Shown: positions 39,293 through 49,477, counted from the first letter of the stretch. The stretch is 64,000 nt of DNA from Wolbachia endosymbiont of Spodoptera picta (GCF_018141665.1 NZ_CP067976.1:992001-1056000); one strand, 5' to 3'. Notes: a model not told the origin generated them from the letters alone. Numbers and translations: made by a program.

Positions 39293-40519
39293 GTGAGTAA
39301 CTTTCATGAAATGGGGCTTCCAACTTTGCTTAGGCAAGCTCTAAGTAAAAATAATCTTTGTATTCCAACCCCGATTCAAATGCAAGCGATTCCTCTAGCT
39401 CTCCAGGGCAAAGATATCCTTGGATCTGCTCAAACGGGAACTGGAAAGACTTTGGCATTTGCTATTCCACTGGTTGCTAAATTACTGAATGAGCCAAGCA
39501 TTGGTTCAGCTTTAGTCATCGTGCCAACCAGAGAGCTTGCTCATCAAGTAACAAATGAGATAAGAAAACTCTTATCTCAAAATTCTGTACTAAGAGTCGC
39601 TTTGTTGATTGGAGGTGAGCCTATTTTTAGGCAGCTAAATCAGCTTCAGAAAAAACCACAAATCATAATAGGTACTCCTGGTCGTATTATAGATCATATT
39701 GAGCGTAAAGCTTTGATTACTCGCAATGTCAGCACTCTTGTGCTTGATGAAACGGATCGTATGTTTGATATGGGCTTTGGAATTCAAATTGAAGGGATCA
39801 TGAAATATCTGCCAAAAATACGTCAGACTCTTATGTTTTCTGCAACTCTTCCTAGTGATATAGTTAAACTTACTGAGAAGTACCTTAATCAGCCAGAGCG
39901 TGTTTCTGTTGATTGTCAGGCTACAACTTCTGCAAAAATTAAGCAAGAAATTGTTTATGCGTCAGAATCAGAAAAATATGGAAAACTTGTTACACAATTA
40001 TGTCAGCGCAAAGGATCGATCATTATTTTTGTCAAAACAAAGCGAGGAGCGGATCAGCTAGCTGACAAATTGCACAAAGATGACTATAGCGCTTTGGCAA
40101 TTCATGGTGATTTAAGGCAGCACAAGCGTGAAAGAGTCATTAATTCTTTTCGTCGTGGCCGCAATCGAATCATGGTTGCAACAGATGTTGCTTCTCGCGG
40201 CCTTGATATTCCGCACATTCAACATGTTATCAATTATGATGTACCACAATCGCAAGCTGATTATGTTCATCGTATAGGTAGAACTGCACGTGCGGGAGAT
40301 GAAGGATTTGCATTATCTTTTGTTACACCTCAAGATCAGAGAAGACTGCCTGCACTAGCAGATAAAGAAGGAGAGCCAAATTTTGATTGTAGTATGCAAT
40401 CTCAAAAACGTAACGGCAAAAAGATCTTTAAAAGGCCAAGTACGTTAAAGGCTAAATACGGTAGAAAAAAGATCAATGTATTTAAGAAGAAAAGCAGAGT
40501 ACTAGAAAAAGCGTATTAA
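39293..40519 (+). CDS. rhlE: DEAD-box RNA helicase (RhlE-like)
   Basis: 408 residues starting with GTG. Helicase motifs are in order: Q motif (IPTPIQMQAIP), motif I AQTGTGKT (46-53), PTREL (79-83), TPGR (128-131), motif II DETD (152-155), SAT (183-185), and in the second domain IIIFVKTK, DVASRGLDIP and HRIGRTARAG. Motif II is DETD and not the usual DEAD. The C-terminus is short, Lys/Arg-rich (KKIFKRPSTLKAKYGRKKIN), typical for RhlE-type helicases involved in ribosome assembly or RNA decay. It follows cspA by 34 bp. Confidence 0.92.
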   Translation: MSNFHEMGLPTLLRQALSKNNLCIPTPIQMQAIPLALQGKDILGSAQTGTGKTLAFAIPLVAKLLNEPSIGSALVIVPTRELAHQVTNEIRKLLSQNSVLRVALLIGGEPIFRQLNQLQKKPQIIIGTPGRIIDHIERKALITRNVSTLVLDETDRMFDMGFGIQIEGIMKYLPKIRQTLMFSATLPSDIVKLTEKYLNQPERVSVDCQATTSAKIKQEIVYASESEKYGKLVTQLCQRKGSIIIFVKTKRGADQLADKLHKDDYSALAIHGDLRQHKRERVINSFRRGRNRIMVATDVASRGLDIPHIQHVINYDVPQSQADYVHRIGRTARAGDEGFALSFVTPQDQRRLPALADKEGEPNFDCSMQSQKRNGKKIFKRPSTLKAKYGRKKINVFKKKSRVLEKAY

Positions 40520-40816
40520 TGTACTTAACTATTCTTCTATTCTTTAAAAGCTCCAGTAAGCTTGCTGCAAAGTGAAGTGATTGGAGGATGGTAGAAAGAA
40601 TATATAGCTAGCCCAAATTAGATTTACCTACAATTTGATAATCTTAATTCTGCTGCTTATAATGTTTTGAGATTATCACAACGGTATAATGTTAGGCTGT
40701 GTGGGCTATAATCTGTAGCTTCATTCAATTTGGCTACAACGAGCTGCTAGATTTCAGTTTTTTTAATAATTGTGTGCTACTAATTATATATAAATTTACA
40801 CTTTTGAAGAGAATAG

Positions 40817-43096
40817 ATGATTTCTAAAAATTTAGAGGCAAGTTTAAATAGAGCGTTACAGATTGCTTCTGATTGTAAGCTTAAATATGCAAAAGTGGAA
40901 CATTTGTTGCTAGCATTAACCAAAGATGTGGATGTAAATTATGTTTTATCAAGATGTAACATCAAAGCTGGTGAAATTATAAATATAGATAATATTATAT
41001 TAAGGAATGATCATGGTAATAATACAAAAGGTTTTTTACAAGACAACTCCGAATTAACTGTCAATAAAGTTGAGCCTGATGTGCTATTTCAACGCATAAT
41101 ACATAAAGCCATGATACGAGCTCATCGTCTGGGAAGAAAAGAAATAAATGGAGCAAGTATTCTATTAGAGATTCTGTCTGAGCAAGATTTATACATTGAA
41201 GAGCTATTACGCAAACAGAATGCAAAGGATTCTAATTTGATTTATAACATATCCAATATAAAATATTCAGGTGATATAGAAGAATATGTAACTAATCGCA
41301 AGATAAAACTTGATAAGAATAACGATATCTCTACTGTAGCAAATAAAGGTGAATTATTAAAAGATGAAGAAGTTCTACAAAATTATTGTAGAAATTTAAA
41401 TGATTATGCAAGAAGCAAAAAAATAGATTATGTCATTGGTCGTGATTATGAATTAAATCGCACTATAGAAATCTTGCTAAGACGCAGAAAAAATAACCCT
41501 TTATATGTCGGAGAACCAGGTGTTGGTAAAACAACAATAGTTGAAGGCTTGGTATTGAAAATTATTGAAGGTAGTGTTCCGAGTGCACTGAGATCCAGCA
41601 TAATTTATGCTTTGGATTTAGGATCACTTCTTGCAGGAACACGCTATAGAGGTGACTTTGAAGAGAGAATAAAATCTATAATAAAAGTAATTGAGGCAAA
41701 ACCTGGCGCTATTCTTTTCATTGATGAAATACACACTATTATTGGAGCAGGTTCAACAAGTGGCAGCTTTCTTGATGCTGGCAATCTGCTCAAACCTGCA
41801 CTTGCAAGAGGTGCGTTGCGTTGTATAGGTGCAACTACATATAGAGAATATAGCAATAGCTTTGAAAAGGATAAAGCATTAGCAAGGAGGTTTCAAAAAA
41901 TTAATGTAAAAGAGTCTTCTATTAATGATACAGTAAAGATACTAGATGGTATAAAGCATTACTATGAAAGGTATCATGGAGTATATTACACGAAACATGC
42001 CATTAAATCTGCAGCTGAACTTTCACACAAGTATATTACTGGGCGAATATTACCTGATAAAGCAGTTGATGTTATAGATGAAGCAGGGGCATATTGTAAG
42101 TTACAAAAAAGCAGGCGAAAAATTATAAACAGTAGAGACATTAAGAGTACTATCGCTAGGATTACAAACGTACCTTGCGGGTTTGATGATATGCAAAGAG
42201 TAAAATCTTTGAAAGAAAATCTCAATAGGGCCATTTTTGGTCAAGAGCAAGCGATAGAGTTTCTCGTTAATTCTATTAAAATTGCTAAATCTGGTCTGAG
42301 AAGTTACAATAAACCCTTGGCAAAGTATCTTTTTGCAGGGCCAACTGGTGTAGGTAAGACTGAGCTTGCGAAGCAACTAGCACAAAATATGGGTATGAAC
42401 CTTATTCGGTTTGATATGTCTGAGTATATGGAACCTCACACAATATCTAGAATGATTGGTTCCCCTCCTGGATATGTGGGTTACGATCAAGGTGGATTGC
42501 TTACAGAATCTGTATCTAATAATCAATATAGCGTAGTACTTCTTGATGAAATTGAGAAAGCTCATAGTGATATTTATAATATATTACTACAAATCATGGA
42601 TTATGGTTGTGTTACAGACACTTACGGACGTAAGGTTAATTTTTCCAATACGATTTTAATTATGACAACCAATGCAGGGGCATTTGAACGTAACAAAAGT
42701 TCTATTGGCTTTGGGTATAAAAACTTTAACATCAGTGACAGCGAAAAAGCAATGGAACGGGTTTTTAGCCCTGAATTTCGTAATCGTCTTGATGCAGTCA
42801 TTTCCTTTTCTGATTTGGATGCGGATGTCATTTTGCACATTGTGGATAAATTTATTCAGGAATTAAAAAAACAACTTGTGCAAAAGGGTATAAGCTGCTC
42901 AGTGGAAGAAGAAGTAAAGTCTTATCTTGCTCAAACAGGTTATAGCAAAGAAATGGGAGCACGCCCAATAGAGAGGCTGATTGAAAAAGAGATAAAAAGT
43001 CATTTGGCTGAAGAAATACTGAATCGTCGATTAATTAAAGGAAAGAAATTAAGGATTTATATTGGTAAACACGGAATTGCTTTTGATATAGTTTAA
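40817..43096 (+). CDS. clpA: ATP-dependent Clp protease ATP-binding subunit ClpA
   Basis: 759-residue AAA+ unfoldase. N-terminal Clp_N repeats (SLNRALQIASD; FQRIIHKAMIRAHRLGRKEI) are followed by D1 with Walker A GEPGVGKTT (232-240) and Walker B ILFIDEIH (299-306), and D2 with Walker A GPTGVGKTE (508-516) and VLLDEIEKAH. The IGF loop that docks onto ClpP is present at 630-632. No middle coiled coil, so it is ClpA and not ClpB. The adaptor clpS is not adjacent. Confidence 0.95.
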   Translation: MISKNLEASLNRALQIASDCKLKYAKVEHLLLALTKDVDVNYVLSRCNIKAGEIINIDNIILRNDHGNNTKGFLQDNSELTVNKVEPDVLFQRIIHKAMIRAHRLGRKEINGASILLEILSEQDLYIEELLRKQNAKDSNLIYNISNIKYSGDIEEYVTNRKIKLDKNNDISTVANKGELLKDEEVLQNYCRNLNDYARSKKIDYVIGRDYELNRTIEILLRRRKNNPLYVGEPGVGKTTIVEGLVLKIIEGSVPSALRSSIIYALDLGSLLAGTRYRGDFEERIKSIIKVIEAKPGAILFIDEIHTIIGAGSTSGSFLDAGNLLKPALARGALRCIGATTYREYSNSFEKDKALARRFQKINVKESSINDTVKILDGIKHYYERYHGVYYTKHAIKSAAELSHKYITGRILPDKAVDVIDEAGAYCKLQKSRRKIINSRDIKSTIARITNVPCGFDDMQRVKSLKENLNRAIFGQEQAIEFLVNSIKIAKSGLRSYNKPLAKYLFAGPTGVGKTELAKQLAQNMGMNLIRFDMSEYMEPHTISRMIGSPPGYVGYDQGGLLTESVSNNQYSVVLLDEIEKAHSDIYNILLQIMDYGCVTDTYGRKVNFSNTILIMTTNAGAFERNKSSIGFGYKNFNISDSEKAMERVFSPEFRNRLDAVISFSDLDADVILHIVDKFIQELKKQLVQKGISCSVEEEVKSYLAQTGYSKEMGARPIERLIEKEIKSHLAEEILNRRLIKGKKLRIYIGKHGIAFDIV

Positions 43097-43152
43097 ATTC
43101 TTGCTTGAGTATTAAATTTGTAGTATAGTCACTATTTTTTAATGAGGCTATA

Positions 43153-44160
43153 GTGGCAAGTTTAACCAGAAATCAATATTACAGTAATCAAGATTTACAG
43201 AACTTATTTTCAAGGCTGGGAATAAAAGCAGAAGAAGTAATAAGCCAGGAGTTTGATGATGTACTTAAGTTAGTTGAGCGGCGCTTTAGAAGAGCTTCAT
43301 TAAAATGTCACCCTGATAAAGTAGTAGGAGAGAAAGAGAAAAAAATAGCTGAAGAAAAGTTTAAAAAACTTAGTGCAGATAAAGATAAGCTAGAGAAATA
43401 TCTTAACGACTTAAAAGCAGGAAGAACTCCTGGCATATCTATAACATTACAGCGAGAAGTGCAGGAAAAACAAAGGAGAATCAATGAGATTCTATTGCGT
43501 AGAGAGAAAGCTGTGAATAGAGCATGTTTATTTTTTATATTAGCAAATGTGGTACTTGGTCCGTCGCCTCAAGTCAAATATTGCTTATCACAACTTGCTA
43601 ACAGTGGCAAAGTGCAAAATATTGCTTATAAATTTTATGCATTCAGCATCGGAGTTTGGCCATGGTTATTTATTATATCCTTTTGTAGTATTATCTATGC
43701 AGCAAGTAAACAAAGAGGCTCACAAGAAGAAAATCTAGATAGGTTAAATAGAAGATACAATCTACTTATTGCTGCTGATAATTATGTGCTATGTATAGCA
43801 GCAGCGTTTGCTGTGTGCAGTTTAGTATCGGAAATTGCACAAAATGGCTGGCCTGTTCAATATGGAATGGTGCTTATGGCTAATTTACTATTAGATTTAT
43901 TACTTATTGCTTTACTTAGAACTTTTATAAAAGCTTTTGAACTATATGGTGAATACTGTATCCAGTGTTTATATGAAGAAGATGCGGAATTTAGTTATAA
44001 AGAAAAATTTGCATGGTATGACTACAAATTAGTACTTATGCCGCTCGTTCTTCCTATTGTTAAAATGTATTTTGAAGATTTAGTTCAAGAAAAACCACAA
44101 CAGCATACTACTGATCCTAAAGTTACACCTTTAAATATAGGCGTAGGAACAAGAGCATAA
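43153..44160 (+). CDS. J-domain membrane protein
   Basis: 335 residues with a GTG start. An N-terminal J domain contains the HPD tripeptide at residues 53-55 (LKCHPDKVVGEKEK), followed by a Lys/Glu-rich helical stretch and about five hydrophobic segments (about 123-143, 165-185, 207-228, 235-256 and 288-305). The C-terminus is short and polar. The HPD suggests it can stimulate DnaK at a membrane. I do not recognise a named family; membrane-bound J proteins with this build occur in Wolbachia relatives and might face the host if exported, but this is speculation. Confidence 0.7.
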   Translation: MASLTRNQYYSNQDLQNLFSRLGIKAEEVISQEFDDVLKLVERRFRRASLKCHPDKVVGEKEKKIAEEKFKKLSADKDKLEKYLNDLKAGRTPGISITLQREVQEKQRRINEILLRREKAVNRACLFFILANVVLGPSPQVKYCLSQLANSGKVQNIAYKFYAFSIGVWPWLFIISFCSIIYAASKQRGSQEENLDRLNRRYNLLIAADNYVLCIAAAFAVCSLVSEIAQNGWPVQYGMVLMANLLLDLLLIALLRTFIKAFELYGEYCIQCLYEEDAEFSYKEKFAWYDYKLVLMPLVLPIVKMYFEDLVQEKPQQHTTDPKVTPLNIGVGTRA

Positions 44161-44218
44161 AAAGGTCTTTGCTTCAACTATAGTTTTTGCTACACTTTGA
44201 GTAAATTTGAAGATATTA

Positions 44219-45109
44219 ATGAGTGAAGAAGTAAAACAAATCCTAAGTTACTACGAAAGTGAAAACCCTGGAGTAAAAGCGAATCTTACTCGCATTCTTA
44301 TGCATGGGAAACTTGGTGGAACTGGCAAGTTAGTAATTCTCCCTGTAGACCAGGGATTTGAGCACGGACCAATAAAAAGTTTTGAAGTTAACCCTGATGC
44401 TTACGATCCACATTATCATTTTCAGCTTGCAGTTGATTCAGGAGTAAGTGCATACGCTGCTCCGCTTGGTATGATCGAAGCTGGTGCTTCAACTTATGCT
44501 GGAATGCTACCACTTATTTTGAAGCTTAATAGCGCTAACTCTTTGCACTCAAAAAGCTTAACTTCAGATCAAGCAATAACTTCCTCTGTAAAAGATGCTC
44601 TACGTTTGGGCTGCGTGGCTGTTGGGTTTACTATATATCCTGGTTCTGCTAAGTGTTTTGATATGATGGAAGAAGCTCGCAAAATTATAGCTGAGGCTAA
44701 ATCTTGTGGCCTTGCTGTAGTGCTATGGTCTTATCCACGTGGTGAAGGGATTTCCAAAGAAGGTGAAACAGCAGTTGATGTCATTGCTTATGCTGCGCAT
44801 ATAGCGGCTTTGCTCGGTGCCAACATAATAAAAGTAAAACTTCCAACCAACCATATGGAAAGAGAAAAAATAGAAAATATTGAATCATTATTCAAAAGAA
44901 TTGAATATATTAAAAAGTCTTGCTTTGCAGGAAAAAGAATAGTAGTTTTCTCTGGTGGTGAGTCAAAGTCAGTGGGTGATATAAGTAGTGAGGTAAAAGA
45001 AATTAAGCAAGGCGGTGGTAATGGCTCAATAATTGGGCGTAATACTTTTCAACGCAAAAGAGAAGAAGCTTTATCTATGCTAAAAGATATAATTAATATC
45101 TACGCATAA
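44219..45109 (+). CDS. fbaB: class I fructose-bisphosphate aldolase
   Basis: 296 residues with ATG at 44219; a TTG at 44207 is possible but less likely. Archaeal/bacterial-type class I aldolase (DeoC/FbaB family). Visible: VILPVDQGFEHGPIKSF near the start, LWSYPRGEGISKE in the middle, and the strand IIKVKLPT that carries the Schiff-base Lys, then VVFSGGESKS for phosphate binding. It splits fructose 1,6-bisphosphate; in Wolbachia this acts mostly in gluconeogenic direction since glycolysis is incomplete. tRNA-Cys follows 7 bp later. Confidence 0.93.
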   Translation: MSEEVKQILSYYESENPGVKANLTRILMHGKLGGTGKLVILPVDQGFEHGPIKSFEVNPDAYDPHYHFQLAVDSGVSAYAAPLGMIEAGASTYAGMLPLILKLNSANSLHSKSLTSDQAITSSVKDALRLGCVAVGFTIYPGSAKCFDMMEEARKIIAEAKSCGLAVVLWSYPRGEGISKEGETAVDVIAYAAHIAALLGANIIKVKLPTNHMEREKIENIESLFKRIEYIKKSCFAGKRIVVFSGGESKSVGDISSEVKEIKQGGGNGSIIGRNTFQRKREEALSMLKDIINIYA

Positions 45110-45115
45110 AAAAAT

Positions 45116-45187
45116 GGCTGGGTGGCAGAATGGCTTATGCGGAGGACTGCAAATCCTTTTATACCGGTTCAATTCCGGTCCCGGCCT
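45116..45187 (+). tRNA. tRNA-Cys (anticodon GCA)
   Basis: Folds as a cloverleaf: acceptor GGCTGGG with CCCGGCC (one G-T pair), discriminator T at 45187, anticodon stem-loop GGACTGCAAATCC with GCA, T arm ACCGG TTCAATT CCGGT. CCA is not encoded. U73 is the identity base expected for tRNA-Cys. It starts 7 bp after fbaB. Confidence 0.95.
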
Positions 45188-45401
45188 CTTACTCCAATTA
45201 GATCATTGATTTTATTTAAATCGAAATAAGATTCCTATACTAATAAAATCTCAAATTAACAAATTTGGCTACCTAGAATTACTAGATAAAAATACTAATC
45301 AAGTTGTTGTTTCCCTTCAGAAAAATTAGTTTTTTCTCTGCATAGAAACTATATACTTACTATTTCGATAAACCTCAATCTTTCTAAGTTATTCTTGTTG
45401 C

Positions 45402-46478
45402 ATGGTAAAAAATAAACTAAAAATGAGCAAAGTGTTTTACAAAATGATATTGCGTAATTTACTATTTTTGCTACCACCTGAAATTGCTCACTTCTTGTTA
45501 ATAATGGCGTTAAAAAAAATGCCCTTTAAGAAACCTATAGAGCTACCAGAGTCTTTAAATGTAAACTTTTTTGGTAATAAACTTAGAAGTCCTGTGGGTC
45601 TTGCCGCAGGCTTTGATAAGAATGCGGAAGTTCTAAGGCCCATGCTCTCATTTGGTTTTGGATTTATTGAGGCTGGTACTGTAACTAAATATCCCCAATA
45701 TGGAAACAAAAAACCGAGAATTTTTCGGTTAATTAAAGATGAAGGAATAATTAATAGATTGGGATTCAATAATAAAGGGGTGGACTATTTTCTTAAGCAG
45801 ATAAGTGAAACTAAGCTTGATAATTGCATTTTTGGCATCAATATAGGAAAAAACAGTACATCAAAGGACCAAATCAGCGATTATGTTGACTTAATAAAGA
45901 TAGTATATGGAAAGAGCAATTATATAGTACTGAACATCTCATCCCCAAATACACCTAACTTGCGTGATTTACACAACAAACAAGAATTATCCAAGTTGTT
46001 GAAGTCTATTACTCTAACCAAAAAATCAATTGATAGCTCTGAATCAATACCGATAATATTAAAAATTTCTCCAGATATAGATCAGCAAACGAAAGAAAAT
46101 ATCGCTGAGCTTGTGTTGGAATATAAGATTGACGGATTAACAGTAAGCAACACTACGGTAAGTAGAGATAATCTGCATTTCCACCACAACGAAAGTGGCG
46201 GATTGAGTGGTAAACCACTGTTCAAACTTTCAACTGAGTTATTGAGCGATATGTACAAACTTACTAAGGGCAAAATATTGTTGATAGGATGCGGAGGAAT
46301 CTCAAGTGGTGCTGATGCATATAAAAAAATAAAGGCAGGAGCCTCTTTGGTACAGTTGTACACTGCTCTCATATACCACGGACCTCAAGTTGTAAACAAA
46401 ATTAATCTAGAACTTGCAGAACTAATAAGGAGAGATGGATTTAGTAACATTAGTGAGGTGGTGGGTTGTATACATTAA
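45402..46478 (+). CDS. pyrD: dihydroorotate dehydrogenase (quinone), class 2
   Basis: Fourth step of pyrimidine synthesis, with electrons passed to quinone. 358 residues. The N-terminal amphipathic helices (FYKMILRNLLFLLPPEIAHF) of membrane-bound class 2 enzymes are present. FMN-site motifs: SPVGLAAGFDKNAEV, FIEAGTVTKYPQYGN-like, GINIGKNSTS, NISSPNTPNLRDL with the catalytic Ser region, and VSNTTVSR. The C-terminus has LLIGCGGISSGADAYKKI. The start may be 45402 or the ATG at 45423. Confidence 0.95.
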   Translation: MVKNKLKMSKVFYKMILRNLLFLLPPEIAHFLLIMALKKMPFKKPIELPESLNVNFFGNKLRSPVGLAAGFDKNAEVLRPMLSFGFGFIEAGTVTKYPQYGNKKPRIFRLIKDEGIINRLGFNNKGVDYFLKQISETKLDNCIFGINIGKNSTSKDQISDYVDLIKIVYGKSNYIVLNISSPNTPNLRDLHNKQELSKLLKSITLTKKSIDSSESIPIILKISPDIDQQTKENIAELVLEYKIDGLTVSNTTVSRDNLHFHHNESGGLSGKPLFKLSTELLSDMYKLTKGKILLIGCGGISSGADAYKKIKAGASLVQLYTALIYHGPQVVNKINLELAELIRRDGFSNISEVVGCIH

Positions 46479-46564
46479 TTTTGGAAGTTGGTGGTATTAT
46501 TTTAGTAAAATAATACTAATTTTTTAGTATAAAGGTGTGGTAGGAAGTGCTTTTCTTTTAAATA

Positions 46565-47263
46565 ATGGGTATGAAGAGTTTGAATGATGCAATATCTAAG
46601 ATCATTGATTATAAATTTACAAATTATGCAATATTAGAAGAGGCACTAACTCACCCAAGCGTAAATAAAAGGAATAGCAAAAACCAGATTGTAAGCTACG
46701 AAAGACTAGAGTTTTTGGGCGATAGTGTTTTGAATATGGTCGTATCTGCCATACTGTTTAAACTATTTCCTGAAGAAAAAGAAGGAGCATTGGCAAAAAG
46801 AAAAACGGATTTAGTTTGTGGCAGTACCATTGCTAATGTTGCTAAAGAAATAGAGTTAGGTAACTTTATTATCATGAATAATAGTGAACGTTGTAACGGA
46901 GGAAAATGTAACTTAAAAAATTTAGAAAATTCGCTTGAAGCACTAATAGGTGCAATTTATATTGACGGCGGACTTGAGAGTGTTGAGAAATTTATTATCC
47001 GACATTGGGAAAAGCTAGCTAAGGACATCCTCGATCCTCCTCAAGATCCTAAAACTTCACTGCAAGAATGGACTCAGAGAAATAAATTACCTTTACCAAA
47101 GTATGAGCTTGTAAAACAAACTGGACCAGCACACAATCCTGAATTTACTATATCAGTTTGCATAGAGAGTTATGACAAAGTTTCTGCATGTGCTCCTAGT
47201 AAGAAAATTGCTGAACAAAAAGCTGCTGAGCTGATCCTAGAAAAAATTGAAAAAACGACTTAG
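46565..47263 (+). CDS. rnc: ribonuclease III
   Basis: Double-stranded RNA endonuclease for rRNA and mRNA processing, 232 residues. The RNase III signature ERLEFLGDS is at 46-54, the second metal-binding stretch is LENSLEALIGAIYIDGG, and the C-terminal dsRNA-binding domain begins at DPKTSLQEWTQ and ends with SKKIAEQKAAELIL. Confidence 0.96.
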   Translation: MGMKSLNDAISKIIDYKFTNYAILEEALTHPSVNKRNSKNQIVSYERLEFLGDSVLNMVVSAILFKLFPEEKEGALAKRKTDLVCGSTIANVAKEIELGNFIIMNNSERCNGGKCNLKNLENSLEALIGAIYIDGGLESVEKFIIRHWEKLAKDILDPPQDPKTSLQEWTQRNKLPLPKYELVKQTGPAHNPEFTISVCIESYDKVSACAPSKKIAEQKAAELILEKIEKTT

Positions 47264-47315
47264 TTTAATCAAAATAGCCGTTAGCATAAATTTAAAGTAA
47301 GCTAAGCTCTTTAGT

Positions 47316-47915
47316 TCAGCTTACATATTTTTTTATCTCAGCCAGAATCTTATCAGATTGACTTTCATCTGAATTTAAATCAGCTACAAAGTGTGTGACA
47401 TATTTTCCTTCAGGGCCAATAAGGTATATTATTGAAGAATGGTTAATTTCCTCTTCTCCACCTACTTTGCTTGCATATACTTTATACTTTGCAACTACTT
47501 CATCTATTTTTTGTCTTTCACCAGTTAGCATTTGTATTCTATGGTCAAATTGCTGCTGAAATTCTTTAAGACTTTCTGTGTCATCACGCTCGGGATCAAC
47601 TGTAATAAAAAATGTTTGTAGTTTGTTGTTAGTTTTTTCATCTAACTTTGCAAGTGTTTCTGAAATTATTCCGAGGTTCATAGGGCAAATTCTTTTACAT
47701 GAGGAAAATCCGAAAAAAATCATCATATACTTATCTTTAAAATCACTACTGCGTACTATTTGTCCATCTTGGTTAATTAAAGAAAAATCCCCACCTATTT
47801 TAATTTCTGTATTGTATGGGACAAAGATGCCTTTCTTAGTAAAATAACAATAACCTAAGAAGACAGCTGCTAATGCTATTAGTAGACTAGACAATAACCT
47901 TATAGACTTTACCAT
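47316..47915 (-). CDS. SCO1/SenC-type copper chaperone
   Basis: 199 residues with an N-terminal membrane anchor (about 7-25) and a thioredoxin-like domain. Copper ligands are present: C73 and C77 (SSCKRICPMN) and H159 (INHSSIIYLIGPEG). Thought to deliver copper to the CuA site of cytochrome c oxidase. It stands in a minus-strand run after dnaQ (35 bp spacing). Confidence 0.92.
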   Translation of the reverse strand: MVKSIRLLSSLLIALAAVFLGYCYFTKKGIFVPYNTEIKIGGDFSLINQDGQIVRSSDFKDKYMMIFFGFSSCKRICPMNLGIISETLAKLDEKTNNKLQTFFITVDPERDDTESLKEFQQQFDHRIQMLTGERQKIDEVVAKYKVYASKVGGEEEINHSSIIYLIGPEGKYVTHFVADLNSDESQSDKILAEIKKYVS

Positions 47916-47950
47916 TAAAGCGTTCCTAATAAAATTAAATCATATATTAA

Positions 47951-48655
47951 CTAGTTGACTGATTCAACATATTCCTTCCAAAGTGGATTGTTAATTTTGT
48001 CTAACAGTTTCTTATGCTCATCAAATTCTTCACTACTTGGTGAGTGTTCTCTGCGAGCTAAATTACGCACTTTATGCTGAATAAACGTAGAGTTATTGTC
48101 CTGAGCACATTCATTATTAAATAAAAAGGTTTGCAATCCTCCTGTAAGCTCAACATAGACCTTTGCAAGCAATTGAGCATCAACTAATGCTCCATGCAAT
48201 TCTCTACCTTCCAACGATATATCAAAACGTTTACATAATGCATTTAAAGAAGCAGGTGATCCTACAAACTTTTTTCTTGCAAGTGGTAATGTATCTAGCA
48301 CTCTATCTGAGGAAATTAACCCAGCATTTAACTTGCCTAACTCCATATTAAGGAACTTAACATCGAATTCAGCATTATGAATCACCAAAATGTCATTGGA
48401 TATGAAGTCAAAAAATTCAAGTGCAACATCTGAGAATAGTGGTTTATCTTCCAAAAACTCCTCACTAATACCATGAATCTTAAATGAGTGGTAAGGTATA
48501 TCTCTCTCTGGATTAAGATATCGATGAAATGTTTTACCTGTTGGAATACGGTTAATTAGTTCTACACATCCTATCTCAATAATTCGATGGCCAGACTCAG
48601 TGTCAAGACCTGTAGTTTCAGTATCAAGTACTATTTCTCGTAGCTTGCTTTCCAT
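47951..48655 (-). CDS. dnaQ: DNA polymerase III epsilon subunit (proofreading exonuclease)
   Basis: 3'-5' exonuclease, 234 residues, DEDDh type: D11 and E13 (VLDTETTG), D98 (HNAEFDVKFL), H154 and D159 (ELHGALVDAQ). Start overlaps the stop of the Tim44-like gene as TGATG, so translation is coupled. Confidence 0.95.
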   Translation of the reverse strand: MESKLREIVLDTETTGLDTESGHRIIEIGCVELINRIPTGKTFHRYLNPERDIPYHSFKIHGISEEFLEDKPLFSDVALEFFDFISNDILVIHNAEFDVKFLNMELGKLNAGLISSDRVLDTLPLARKKFVGSPASLNALCKRFDISLEGRELHGALVDAQLLAKVYVELTGGLQTFLFNNECAQDNNSTFIQHKVRNLARREHSPSSEEFDEHKKLLDKINNPLWKEYVESVN

Positions 48656-49314
48656 CAGTTGTCATTTGTTGTTGAATTTTTATCAGTACTTGCCTTCTTA
48701 TAGTTAATAGAAACAAGCAACCAGGTTGGGTCTGATGAATTAATATTTTTTTTGAATTGCCATACATCCTCGACTTTGTTAATAGTAGACATACTACCTG
48801 ATATGATGTCTCCTTCACCATTCTTAACGAAGTTAATTTGCTCTGAAAGGAAGTATACTGCAATAAATACTACGTTTTTTACTAGTTTTATTTCTAAGAT
48901 TTTTTGTGAAACAATAGAAACAATTATAGACTCGTGTATCTCTTTACGATGTTTAATCTTATCCACAAAGCTGTTATACAAATCTTTGTCCAGAAGAGAT
49001 TTTAATTGAGGTAAATTTCCTTGGTTGAAATATTTAATTATTAATTCAAAAGCTATGCTTGAACCTTCTATAAAATTGGAAATAGAGAACTCTCTGTTTT
49101 TTTGTAATATTTGTTCATAAGTAGTTTCTATTGAACTTTTGTTATTGCTATAAGTATAATCTTCGATATTTTCTACCACATCCTCTTTACTTTGACTTAC
49201 ATCTAATACACCTGTTAGCTTTTTTAGATTGAGACTGGATGATCTTCCTAAAGAATTATATAAGCGTGAAAAAATAAACGCCGCTAGTAAAGCATATATT
49301 ACAAGCTCTATCAT
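48655..49314 (-). CDS. Tim44/TimA-like inner-membrane protein
   Basis: 219 residues with an N-terminal membrane segment (about 1-16: MIELVIYALLAAFIF) followed by a Tim44-like domain. The C-terminal pattern (AFELIIKYFNQGNLPQLKSL, LDKDLYNSFVDKI; then EDVWQFKKNINSSDPTWLLV) is the conserved part of the Tim44/MRPL45 family, including the WxFxR/K...P.W.L ending. In alphaproteobacteria the TimA gene lies divergent from secB, as here. Mitochondrial Tim44 tethers import motor to translocon; the bacterial role is probably in membrane-protein handling, not settled. Confidence 0.85.
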   Translation of the reverse strand: MIELVIYALLAAFIFSRLYNSLGRSSSLNLKKLTGVLDVSQSKEDVVENIEDYTYSNNKSSIETTYEQILQKNREFSISNFIEGSSIAFELIIKYFNQGNLPQLKSLLDKDLYNSFVDKIKHRKEIHESIIVSIVSQKILEIKLVKNVVFIAVYFLSEQINFVKNGEGDIISGSMSTINKVEDVWQFKKNINSSDPTWLLVSINYKKASTDKNSTTNDN

Positions 49315-49477
49315 GGTAACTTACTCCTTGATATATAAAGTATCTAAATATTATTAATTATTGATAAAAATATGTTTTTCATATTAACCTATAGTTAGGT
49401 TTACTATTCATTTGTAAATGGATATATTATATAAGAAAGTATTAAACATCTCAACTTAATTAAAGGAGACGTAAGAA

